DNA of 64,000 nucleotides, taken from Chromatiaceae bacterium. GTDB lineage: Bacteria > Pseudomonadota > Gammaproteobacteria > Chromatiales > Chromatiaceae. The stretch lies in NCBI GenBank assembly GCA_024235255.1, contig JACKMT010000005.1, positions 1 through 64,000 on the forward strand. The letters run 5' to 3'. Position numbers and translations under genes: made by a program. This document shows, one piece after another, positions 55,980-64,000 of this stretch. Under the pieces are notes generated by a model. That model did no database searches, was not told the DNA's origin, and worked only from the letters and a program-made list of their open reading frames with translations. Each line of letters begins with the position of its first letter. Position 1 is the stretch's first letter.

Positions 55980-58466
55980 ATGCCGGATGTCGTCTGTCTG
56001 TCTGCCGCCGATGTCATGTTTGAACAGCTGAAGAAGCGCCTGTTCTGGCAGCCGGAATTGAATGAGTTCCTGGCTCCTATGCGTGTGACCAACGCTTTCG
56101 ATCTTGGTTTCGAGCGCTTCTCCAAGGGCATCGACAACACGCGAATTGATGTTGTTCTCAGTCCCAAGTTCATGCATCACACCCATCTGTGGATTCGTCA
56201 GGAGCTTTCCGAATACACCGCTGGTCGTCCGGCTGATGCGCGCCCCCGCAGTGACGGATCAGCGCTGATGCGCCTCAAAGAGGCGTATGCGGGTATGATG
56301 GCGGTGGCCGTCGACCTGGCGAAAAAGAGATCACGCCCCGGCCTGATACCCTTGCTTCAATTTGGTGTCGTGAAGTTCCTGTTGCAAGTGACGGCTGAAG
56401 AGATTGAACGCCTGCAGGCGCAACTCCAGCAGTCACGGGAGGCGAATAAATCGCATGCCAGTGGACGGGCGGTGATGATTCACGAACGTTTAGTGGCTCT
56501 TTCCAAGGATGATTCCGCGTTTCGCTACCGGATATATCGCAAGCTGTTCCGGGAAATTCTGAAACTGGAGGAGATCAGTCTCTGTAAAATCAGAAAATCG
56601 GTGCTTGAAATCGACTGGCCGGTGCCGAAGGGAATCCTGTTCAATCCGCTGCTGCAAATTCCCTCGGTGTGGGCGGACGAACAGTGGATGAACCACTATC
56701 CACTGGCTTTCAATGACCGGCAGGACCCGCAGGTATTTGATCAGGTCAACAGGCTTGTCGTCGGAATTTTCAGAGACTATCTGCCGAGCTATGTTTGGCC
56801 GGCGGAGGTTTCTTACTTTTTTGACGGGAAGGATGCCTGGAAAAAACGGGTAGCGGCCTCAAAACGGCACCAGGACAAAGAGGTCCTGAGCGGGTTGTAT
56901 GAGATCAGCGATCTACTTGAGTACGGGCTGCAGGCGGATGAATATGAACAAGATCACATCTCCTGGCTTGATACACCGGAGAATATGATCTCCCTGCTAA
57001 ATTCTGCGGAACCTCAAAGATGGCTGCGCATCGATCCCGCTGATAACAAGATTACCCCATTGTGGAGCCATGAACATTGGCCGCAATTTCATAACCGCGT
57101 GTTGCGGCGGATCTTCCGAGAACTGCGTAAGCACGGGCTTGGACACAAGATTATCGCCAGTTATACCGCTCCTCCGCTGTATCAGGAGCTGGAAGGACGG
57201 CTACCGGTGCGCCTGATCTATTACTATCTTGCCAATATGCTTCCCAGGCGGGCTCTGGTGCGTCGGCTGCGTGGTATGCAGCCGGCGATGGATGTGGAAG
57301 GGACCATGCGGCTGCTGGACAGCGCCACGTTGAATGGGACGCGCATCTCCACCGCGTACCGGCACCGGCAGATGATTAGATTTCTGGTTGACTTCACGGT
57401 GCTTCGGCGCGATTTGAAGCAGGCTTATCGTGCGCATCAGGTCATGAACGGGATTAGAGTGCTTGCCCGGTCTGCCGATATAGAGCTTTCCAGGGACAAC
57501 GCGACACTCAATGAGTTCGTGTTGTCGGAGGAGCAAAAACCGGAGCAGAACAGAATTCGCAGTCATGTTGTGTTGAAGGCGGATGTGCGCGGGTCTACCG
57601 AGATGATCCACGAATTGCGCAAACGGAAGCTCAATCCTGCATCCCATTTCAGCCGCAATTTTTTTGAGCCGATCAACCGGCTGCTCGCCATCTATGGGGC
57701 AAAGAAGACCTTCGTCGAGGGCGATGCGGTTATTCTCAGTCTGTTTGAGTATGAGGACAGCAAATATCAGTGGTTGTGCGTCTCCCTTGCCTGCGGGCTT
57801 GCCAGCAAAATTCTCAAAGTGGTGGATACCCGTAACATCGAAAGCCGTGAAAACGGGCTGCCTGAACTGGAGCTCGGGCTCGGCATCGCCTTTCTCAACG
57901 AAGCCCCGACTTTTCTCTCGGATGAGGAGCGGGAAATCATGATTTCACCGGCGATAAACCGCGCTGACGAACTGTCATCCTGCTCGGCTCTATTGCGCAA
58001 GAGCGATTTCGCGAACGGTCTGGGTCGGGGTGTTGAGGTGGTTGCCGCGAGTGGTCTGCCGATTATTGAAAAGGACAGCAGCGACCGTATGATGCGCTAT
58101 AACGTCAACGGAATCGAACTGGATACGCCGGCTTTCGTTAAGTTGCAATCGGAGCTGGCGCTGAAAGTGGTTCGGCTGGAAGATGGGATCTACCCTGGTG
58201 GGGCGCGTTTTTATGTGGGTAAATATGCCGATCTGCAGGGCAAAAGCCATTGGCTGGTGGTAAGGGAGGCGCCGGTTCGTGTGTGGAAAGGCGGCAGACC
58301 CGGCGAGGGTGAACAGTACGGACACAGATTTTATCAGGTGGTCACAGATGCCGATGTGATTGCCAGGATTCTGGCGCAGCTGAACGAATCACAGGAGGAG
58401 ACTGAAAAGTCTGAGCCTGCGGCGAAGGAGACGCCACCACCTAAAGAGATGCATTACGAATTTTGA
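55980..58466 (+). CDS. Large cytosolic protein with C-terminal class-III-cyclase-like domain
   Basis: 828 residues, no signal peptide or membrane helix. The first 530 residues, mostly helical and rich in basic or aromatic residues, match nothing I recognise. From about 535 the sequence reads VVLKADVRGSTEMI ... FVEGDAVILSLFE, like the metal-binding and GD parts of class III nucleotidyl cyclases, where FxDIRGxT and a later GD are usual. The first metal Asp (KADVRGST) and the GD pair are kept; the transition-state residues cannot be judged by eye. It may be an active or a sensor-only cyclase. The ATG at 55980 and a later one at 56016 are both possible. Its last 26 bases overlap the end of the convergent slt gene. 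It is probably expressed with rsd. Confidence 0.8.
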   Translation: MPDVVCLSAADVMFEQLKKRLFWQPELNEFLAPMRVTNAFDLGFERFSKGIDNTRIDVVLSPKFMHHTHLWIRQELSEYTAGRPADARPRSDGSALMRLKEAYAGMMAVAVDLAKKRSRPGLIPLLQFGVVKFLLQVTAEEIERLQAQLQQSREANKSHASGRAVMIHERLVALSKDDSAFRYRIYRKLFREILKLEEISLCKIRKSVLEIDWPVPKGILFNPLLQIPSVWADEQWMNHYPLAFNDRQDPQVFDQVNRLVVGIFRDYLPSYVWPAEVSYFFDGKDAWKKRVAASKRHQDKEVLSGLYEISDLLEYGLQADEYEQDHISWLDTPENMISLLNSAEPQRWLRIDPADNKITPLWSHEHWPQFHNRVLRRIFRELRKHGLGHKIIASYTAPPLYQELEGRLPVRLIYYYLANMLPRRALVRRLRGMQPAMDVEGTMRLLDSATLNGTRISTAYRHRQMIRFLVDFTVLRRDLKQAYRAHQVMNGIRVLARSADIELSRDNATLNEFVLSEEQKPEQNRIRSHVVLKADVRGSTEMIHELRKRKLNPASHFSRNFFEPINRLLAIYGAKKTFVEGDAVILSLFEYEDSKYQWLCVSLACGLASKILKVVDTRNIESRENGLPELELGLGIAFLNEAPTFLSDEEREIMISPAINRADELSSCSALLRKSDFANGLGRGVEVVAASGLPIIEKDSSDRMMRYNVNGIELDTPAFVKLQSELALKVVRLEDGIYPGGARFYVGKYADLQGKSHWLVVREAPVRVWKGGRPGEGEQYGHRFYQVVTDADVIARILAQLNESQEETEKSEPAAKETPPPKEMHYEF

Positions 58467-60426
58467 AATTGTCGGGCAGAATCATTGGCATGCGTTCTTT
58501 AATCTGTGTCACTCTGTTGCCGAGCCGCTCATCGTATATCACAGAATATTCGAGTACTCGCTCGGTGTAGCGGCGGGTTTCGCTAAAAGGTATTGTCTCA
58601 ACCCACAGGTCCGCTTCCAGCGCTTTTTCCGGCAACCACTTGAGTACGCGGTGCGGCCCTGCATTATAGGCTGAAATCGCCAGCACCGGATTATCATTGA
58701 GGCGTTCGTATACTTTTTTCAGATAGCTGGTACCGATATCGATATTGGTAGCGGGAGTTAGCAGATCATCCCGTTTGGGGACTTTTCGGTTCATGGCTTT
58801 TGCCGTGCCGCGGGCGGTGGCGGGCATGAGTTGCATCAACCCCAACGCGCCGGCGTGCGATTCTGCGTCAACGGAAAAGGCACTCTCCTGCCGGATTACC
58901 GCCAATACCCAGGCTTTGTCCAGATGCTTTGCAGAGGAGGCTGCATCCACGTGCTGTTCATGCTCCAGTGGAAAGCGCAGTTCCAAATCATCCCAATAGC
59001 CGGTTCGAGCCTGCGTGAAAATAGCCTGCGGGTGCCAGCCCCATCGTTGCGCCAGTTTCGCGGCGGCGTGTAATTCGGGTACGCTGAGATTTTTTATTTC
59101 CGCATACCACTCCCTTCTGGCATCGATAAGTCGACCCAGCGCAAGCAGTTCTCCGGAACGTTGAAAGGCGCTCCGGGAGGCAACGGCTTCAATCTGTGCT
59201 GCAGGAACAGTAAGCGGTGTATTATCCAGATTATACGGGCTGCCGATCCGGTCCGCGGCGAGAAATCCATGGTAGCTGCGCTCCTTGGCCAGGGATTGAA
59301 ACAAGGCGTTGGCCTGAACAGTGTTACCCGTTTCCAACAAGGTTCTGGCTCTCCAGTAGCGCCAGTTCTCCTTTGACTTTAGCGCTGGTGGGAGTGCATC
59401 AATCCAAACCAACGCCTGTTGCCAGGCCCGGTTGGCGAGCGCCTCCCGGATGCGTGCTTCATGTATTCTGTGGTCATCCGGTCTGACCGAAAAGGCATCG
59501 ATTTTTTCTAATGCACCCGGAGTGTCACGGTGCATCCAGGCCAATACCAGTGCCCGCTCGGCCTGATAAGCCTGGTCTTCGGTGAATCCGTACGTTTTGG
59601 TCAGCACTCTCCAGGTGGCCTCCGCCCTGTCGGGACTCAGCCGGGCCAGCCGCTTGAAACCATGCAGCAAAATATCGTTACGCTTACCGTGCTTGGCCAA
59701 AAATGTTTGGCGACCTTCAATTCGCGTTGGCTCACCGTCGACCTCCAGCCAGAGATCGAGCCAGGATCTATCTGCTTCCGAGAGGAAGCGCCCCAGATAT
59801 TTTGCCAGTCCGGTGTTTCGTTGTTCCATTGCAAGATCGATGCGCTGCCAGACCAGTGATTGGGTAAGTCTTCCCGCCTTACGCCAGGCATCAAATACCG
59901 GATCGCACTCACCGGGCATGGACTTGGCGTTCAGCCAGAGGGGCGCCACTGCATCGAATGCAATTTTGGTTTTTCCGGTCTGAATCAATGCCTGCAGCTC
60001 GAAGCAGTGCAATTGATCGCTATCGGTGGGTTGATAAAACGTGAGAAATTGGTTCCATTTGTGCTGCTCGCCAAGTGTCAGCAGATAAATTCGCAGAAAT
60101 TTGTCTGCGACTGGGGTGCCTTGGTGCCGCAGTAGAAAATGCTTAGCCTCTGATTGATCCAACTGACGCAACTTTTTCAGCAGTTCCTGGTACTCAAGGT
60201 AGGGAAGCAATGGATAACCGGCAAGGCGAGCCTTCAGCTCTTCGAACTGCGTCATATCGCCTCTGTTCAGGGCTTGCTCTGCCTCAAGGAAATCCGACCG
60301 CTGGCTGGTAGGAGTGGCGCTAACCGATAAAGGAACGCCGGCAAGTAACAGGAGTGCAATTACCGCCAAGGCATTTCGCGCTACTGCAAACAACAACATG
60401 GTGCTAAATATCCTCTTAATTATCAA
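58441..60426 (-). CDS. slt: Soluble lytic murein transglycosylase Slt
   Basis: 661 residues. A signal peptide (AVIALLLLAGVPLSVSA) leads into the long superhelical U domain and the C-terminal goose-lysozyme-like domain: AVIRQESAFSVDAESHAGALG with catalytic Glu, then LMQLMPATA and ISAYNAGPHRV. It cleaves peptidoglycan with 1,6-anhydro products, in the periplasm. Overlaps the cyclase-like gene by 26 bp at the stops. Start at 60426 is the first ATG; later Met codons are possible. Confidence 0.93.
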   Translation of the reverse strand: MIIKRIFSTMLLFAVARNALAVIALLLLAGVPLSVSATPTSQRSDFLEAEQALNRGDMTQFEELKARLAGYPLLPYLEYQELLKKLRQLDQSEAKHFLLRHQGTPVADKFLRIYLLTLGEQHKWNQFLTFYQPTDSDQLHCFELQALIQTGKTKIAFDAVAPLWLNAKSMPGECDPVFDAWRKAGRLTQSLVWQRIDLAMEQRNTGLAKYLGRFLSEADRSWLDLWLEVDGEPTRIEGRQTFLAKHGKRNDILLHGFKRLARLSPDRAEATWRVLTKTYGFTEDQAYQAERALVLAWMHRDTPGALEKIDAFSVRPDDHRIHEARIREALANRAWQQALVWIDALPPALKSKENWRYWRARTLLETGNTVQANALFQSLAKERSYHGFLAADRIGSPYNLDNTPLTVPAAQIEAVASRSAFQRSGELLALGRLIDARREWYAEIKNLSVPELHAAAKLAQRWGWHPQAIFTQARTGYWDDLELRFPLEHEQHVDAASSAKHLDKAWVLAVIRQESAFSVDAESHAGALGLMQLMPATARGTAKAMNRKVPKRDDLLTPATNIDIGTSYLKKVYERLNDNPVLAISAYNAGPHRVLKWLPEKALEADLWVETIPFSETRRYTERVLEYSVIYDERLGNRVTQIKERMPMILPDNFKIRNASL

Positions 60427-60669
60427 AGTGTTTAAGTCTGAAGCTTAGATGCTATCAAAACTTTAGACAAGGAGGAAAAACCCTAGGTTGCAATAGCTGC
60501 TTATGTTGGCTGCGATGTAATGTGACTTCGGTAAAACCATTTAATAAGTGCGGTCAACTCTTGGCTGCTCCGTGTAAAATAGGTTTGGTCACAGTAAATA
60601 CAAACACAGATCTGAACTTCTCGTTTCGGATTACATGCAGTACCGGTCAATGCCGTTGGAGGTGAAAAT

Positions 60670-61104
60670 ATGAGTGCCGGCGATCAGCTGAATATGGAAC
60701 TGAGTAGTGGTATAGCTGCCTTCGAGGGTAAGCATTTTGCGATTGCCTCGCAAACCTTGTCGCCGTTGGCGGAACAGGGCAATCCGGATGCCCAGTACCG
60801 CATGGCGATCATGGCTCAGAATGGATTGGGCATGACGGTTAATGCATTGATGGCATACAAGTATATGAAGGCGGCTGCCGAGGCTGGGTTGTCGCTTGCC
60901 CAGCATGGCCTGGGTTTTATGTATCTCGAAGGGGAGTGCGTCGAACAGAACGGTCAACGTGCGGTCGAGTGGTTCACGCGCGCAGCCGAACAAGGCTTGG
61001 TGGGTTCGCAAACGACCCTCGCCATGATGTACGAGCAGGGGCAGGGGGTTGAGAAGGATTTGGAGGAGGCGAAGCGCTGGTACCAATTGGCTGGGTTCGA
61101 GTAG
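60670..61104 (+). CDS. Sel1-repeat protein
   Basis: 144 residues with three to four Sel1/TPR-like repeats (AQYRMAIMAQNGLGM, AQHGLGFMYLEGECV, SQTTLAMMYEQGQGV). No signal peptide. GGAGGTG precedes the ATG. Such proteins scaffold protein complexes; partner unknown. It is divergent from slt. Confidence 0.9.
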   Translation: MSAGDQLNMELSSGIAAFEGKHFAIASQTLSPLAEQGNPDAQYRMAIMAQNGLGMTVNALMAYKYMKAAAEAGLSLAQHGLGFMYLEGECVEQNGQRAVEWFTRAAEQGLVGSQTTLAMMYEQGQGVEKDLEEAKRWYQLAGFE

Positions 61105-61271
61105 CCAGTGGCGGGGCGCCCACGTCCTTTTTTCCGTAGTGCCGACAAAAGCGGAGTCGGTGCCGAGTAAACAGCGTCTCAGCCCACGGTACACCCATGC
61201 TGATGGGAGTACCGAGTGCGAGACCGCTTTACCCAATTATTAACAGACGAGTCGTTGTTTTTCCTGATCCA

Positions 61272-62162
61272 TTAAAATTTCTTGCTCATCATTTTTTCTG
61301 TCTGCTCCGGAGATGAGTAGTATTCCGGCACAAAGGTCTGTTCCTGGATCGGAGGACGCACGTAACCGGTGTCTTTTTTGAGCTCCGGAAGTTTAATGTT
61401 TTCGGGCGTGACATCCTCATACGGAATAAGGCTCAGCAAATGGCGTATGCAGTTTAGCCGGGCATGCTTTTTGACATCAGCATTGACCACGTACCAGGGA
61501 GCCTGTTTTATGTCGGTGTAGGCGAACATTGCATCCTTTGCTTTAGAGTACTCTATCCAGCGTGAACGCGACTGCAGATCCATTGGGCTCAGCTTCCAGC
61601 GCTTGAGCGGGTCTGTCAAGCGGCTCTTGAAACGCCGCTCCTGCTCCTCGTCGCTCACCGAGAACCAATACTTGATCAGTATAATGCCGGAGCGCACCAG
61701 CATACGTTCGAACTCGGGGCAGGAGCGCATGAACTCGCGATACTCTTCATCGGTGCAGAATCCCATCACGCGTTCCACTCCGGCCCGGTTATACCAGCTG
61801 CGGTCGAACAGCACCATTTCACCGGCGGCAGGGAGATGCGGAACGTAGCGCTGAAAGTACCATTGGGTCTTCTCTCTCTCTGTGGGTGTATAGAGCGCGA
61901 CGGTGGGGCAGACGCGGGGGCTTAGGTACTGCGTGATGCGTTTAATCACACCGCCCTTGCCGGCAGCATCGCGCCCCTCGAATACCACAACAACCTTGAG
62001 TTTCTTGTATTTTATCCACTCCTGCAGCTGAACCAACTCCTCCTGCAGTCGTAACAGCTCCTTTTCGTATAAGCTATTGGGGATCTTGTACGGCTTCGCT
62101 TTCTTCTTTTTGCCTTTAGTCGGCACGCTTTCAATTTCGGCTAATTCGTCTTGAATATCCAT
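61272..62162 (-). CDS. ppk2: Polyphosphate kinase 2
   Basis: 296 residues. Walker A EGRDAAGKGG, the Walker B-type LFDRSWYNRAGVERVM and the lid Arg-rich RRFKSRLTDPLKRWK are typical PPK2. The N-terminal Lys-rich stretch (KGKKKKAKPYKIP) is common in the class I members, which phosphorylate NDP with polyphosphate. It stands alone on the minus strand. Confidence 0.95.
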   Translation of the reverse strand: MDIQDELAEIESVPTKGKKKKAKPYKIPNSLYEKELLRLQEELVQLQEWIKYKKLKVVVVFEGRDAAGKGGVIKRITQYLSPRVCPTVALYTPTEREKTQWYFQRYVPHLPAAGEMVLFDRSWYNRAGVERVMGFCTDEEYREFMRSCPEFERMLVRSGIILIKYWFSVSDEEQERRFKSRLTDPLKRWKLSPMDLQSRSRWIEYSKAKDAMFAYTDIKQAPWYVVNADVKKHARLNCIRHLLSLIPYEDVTPENIKLPELKKDTGYVRPPIQEQTFVPEYYSSPEQTEKMMSKKF

Positions 62163-62449
62163 CGGGTCCTCTCTCTAGTGATTTATTGCAAATTTGTGAC
62201 AAACTAAAATCCTAACCTTGACTGTAGCTGATGACAAATTTAAGGAACTTCTGATTCATTCTGGCCGAGCGGCTATGTGAATAAAATTCACTAAATGCAA
62301 GGCGCAAATCGCCGGAAACAGCCAGACTATTCGCAAGATTTGCACTGCCGCAGTCAGTGATTTTGGGCTCATCGACACCGACCAAGAACCGATCAGAGGC
62401 TCCTCAAGTGTGTATTCAGTAGCATATATTTTCCAGCAGCTCAGATAGA

Positions 62450-63511
62450 TCAACTCCCGAAGGCATGTCTGCTGCGTACTGCACCGGCCAGATCGCGCAG
62501 GAGCGGCTCGGTCTCTTCCCAACTGATGCACGCATCGGTGATGCTCTGGCCGTAGTTGAGCTTCCGGTCGCTGCGCCAATCCTGGCGCCCGGAGAGTAGG
62601 AAGCTTTCGATCATAACGCCGATGATACGCGGATCGCCGCGGGCGATCTGACCGGCGACATCGCGCCCCACGTCGAGCTGTTTTTGCGGCTGTTTGCGCG
62701 AATTGGCGTGGCTGAAATCGACCATCATGCGTGGTTTGAAGCCAGCCGCCTCCATCTCTTCCGCGGAGATGTTGATACTTTCAATGTCGTAGTTGGGACG
62801 GGTTCCGCCGCGCAGAATGACATGGCAGTCCCGGTTTCCGCTGGTAGCGAATATGGCGGAAAAACCCTCTTTGGTGACAGAGAGAAAGTGGTGCGGCTGG
62901 GAAGCGGAGCGAATTGCATCCAGGGCTATCTTCAGCGTGCCGTTGGTTCCGTTTTTAAATCCCACCGGACAGGAGAGCCCGGAAGCCAGCTCCCGATGGC
63001 CCTGACTTTCGGTGGTACGGGCGCCGATAGCACCCCAGCTGATCAGGTCCGCGATATACTGGGGGCTGATCAGGTCCAGAAACTCGGTACCCGCCGGCAA
63101 CCCCATGTTATTGACATCCAGCAACAGGCGGCGCGCCAGATGCAGACCCTTGTTGATACGGAAGGTGCCATCCAGGTCGGGATCGTTGATCAGACCTTTC
63201 CAGCCGACCGTGGTGCGCGGTTTCTCGAAATAGACCCGCATGACGATCAATAAATCCTCCAGCAGCTCTTGTCGCAGCGCATTGAGTTTGCCGGCGTATT
63301 CCAAGGCTGCGGCGGGATCATGCACGGAGCAGGGTCCTACAACGACAATCAGGCGCCGGTCGCTCTCTTGTAATATGCGATGGATCGCCTGCCGGGTTTG
63401 ATACACCGTCTCCGCAGCGCTGTCTGTTATCGGCAGATCCGCAAGCAGCTGGGCAGGCGAAATGAGTTCACCCATGCCTTGGATGCGAAGATCGTCTGTT
63501 TCGTGGCGCAT
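62450..63511 (-). CDS. aroG: 3-deoxy-7-phosphoheptulonate synthase (AroF/G/H type)
   Basis: 353 residues, class I DAHP synthase: VVGPCSVHDPAAALEYAG, RVYFEKPRTTVGWKGLINDP and CHVILRGGTRPNYD are diagnostic. It joins PEP and erythrose-4-phosphate, the entry to aromatic synthesis. Which amino acid inhibits it cannot be told from sequence by eye; the symbol is provisional. Confidence 0.95.
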   Translation of the reverse strand: MRHETDDLRIQGMGELISPAQLLADLPITDSAAETVYQTRQAIHRILQESDRRLIVVVGPCSVHDPAAALEYAGKLNALRQELLEDLLIVMRVYFEKPRTTVGWKGLINDPDLDGTFRINKGLHLARRLLLDVNNMGLPAGTEFLDLISPQYIADLISWGAIGARTTESQGHRELASGLSCPVGFKNGTNGTLKIALDAIRSASQPHHFLSVTKEGFSAIFATSGNRDCHVILRGGTRPNYDIESINISAEEMEAAGFKPRMMVDFSHANSRKQPQKQLDVGRDVAGQIARGDPRIIGVMIESFLLSGRQDWRSDRKLNYGQSITDACISWEETEPLLRDLAGAVRSRHAFGS

Positions 63512-63620
63512 TTTTTTATGATCTGTAATAATCTTTTAATGTTGGTAAGGCAGGGATTATAGAAGCAATACAGGGCGTGTGATAGGACCTGACATAAATC
63601 AAAAGGGAACAGAGGCTGTG

Positions 63621-63833
63621 ATGCCAAACCTCAGATTTATCATTGGTAACTACAACTACTCCTCCTGATCTCTTGGCCCCTGGTTGTTACTGCAGCATCA
63701 TTACATCCCATTTGAAACCACCAGGGTTTCACTTTTTAGCGACACTATGGAGCGGGAGTTAAGTGCCTATTTTCCCGGAGAAAAGGTGTCGGTGCTGGAC
63801 CATGGCGAGCTGGTAGTGTGGGATTCACTGTGA
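63621..63833 (+). pseudogene. Glutathione S-transferase fragment with in-frame TGA
   Basis: From the ATG at 63621 (GAGG 8 bp upstream) the frame reads IGNYNYSS, then TGA, then SLGPWLLLQHHYIPFET ... VLDHGELVVWDSL and TGA. Across the first TGA (63666-63668) it matches the N-terminal thioredoxin-like domain of GSTs (typical YSSWSLRPWLLL), with Trp replaced by a stop and Arg by Gly. The C-terminal GST domain is absent, so the gene is broken. Other genes here use TGA as stop, so recoding is not suggested. Confidence 0.75.
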
Positions 63834-64000
63834 TGGGTGAGCCGGCAGCTCCCTTTGCGTCGAGTTTTGCCTGCGGCCTATATCCTTCGTCGAATAATGG
63901 AATTCCAACTGGCCGGTTGCGATATGAAGGCGGATAACGAAGTTGTCGGGCGCTGTTGAAAATTGAAGGTCAGAGTACACAACGCAATCAGTGAAATACC

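Noticed and set aside
63666..63668. TGA in the GST-like frame as selenocysteine or Trp recoding
   Set aside because: Other genes in the window end in TGA, no SECIS-like hairpin is visible directly after it, and the frame is truncated shortly afterwards.

Overview
The window is a chromosomal stretch from a gammaproteobacterium. The evidence is the rpsU-yqeY-dnaG-rpoD macromolecular-synthesis order next to a divergent tsaD, the plsY/folB/folK/pteridine-reductase/midA/cca neighbourhood, an Rsd/AlgQ homologue, an OxyR-controlled peroxiredoxin-glutaredoxin gene and a complete PEP-CTERM/exosortase exopolysaccharide locus. The gene set would fit a free-living or host-associated Chromatiales-like sulfur-oxidiser, but no sulfur or carbon-fixation gene lies in the window, so that placement is inference only.

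Layout. 1-8.6 kb is the end of a PEP-CTERM/exopolysaccharide locus: a truncated exosortase A-EpsI fusion, a WecA-like sugar-phosphate transferase with an extra membrane domain, the TPR lipoprotein PrsT, one PEP-CTERM substrate and a secretion-type ATPase. 8.7-13.8 kb holds an IclR regulator and a large tripartite hybrid histidine kinase. 13.9-18.3 kb is a TPP-riboswitch-controlled thiCSGH operon. 18.3-22.1 kb holds a membrane GGDEF-EAL protein with a small secreted partner and an HD hydrolase. A 249-bp MITE-like element separates these from a maltose-1-phosphate/alpha-glucan cluster (glgM, glgE, treZ; 22.3-27.6 kb). 28.2-31.8 kb is a peroxide-defence group (oxyR, prx-grx, gor), followed by a dihaem cytochrome c.

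32.7-36.5 kb is the most unusual part. A second complete exosortase-like protein with a divergent EpsI domain lies with two tandem seven-bladed YVTN propeller proteins. Both propellers end in the same non-PEP tail (AGIPYLLP, hydrophobic helix, Arg cluster), and a pair of homologous intergenic repeats brackets them. This looks like a self-contained surface-sorting cassette with its own recognition tail.

37-46.4 kb is mostly housekeeping: an orphan FliB-like N-methylase, tRNA-Ile(CAT), rpoD, dnaG, yqeY, rpsU, tsaD, plsY, folB and folK. An IS110/IS1111-type insertion sequence with a 290-bp right non-coding end (probable bridge-RNA region) splits folK from the pteridine reductase. 48-64 kb holds midA, cca, an orphan PEP-CTERM protein with a good sigma-54 promoter candidate, a lipoprotein aminopeptidase, an NDUFA9-like protein, rsd, an 828-residue protein with a cyclase-like C-terminus, slt, a Sel1 protein, ppk2 and an aroG-type DAHP synthase. 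At the right edge is a glutathione-S-transferase pseudogene with an in-frame TGA.
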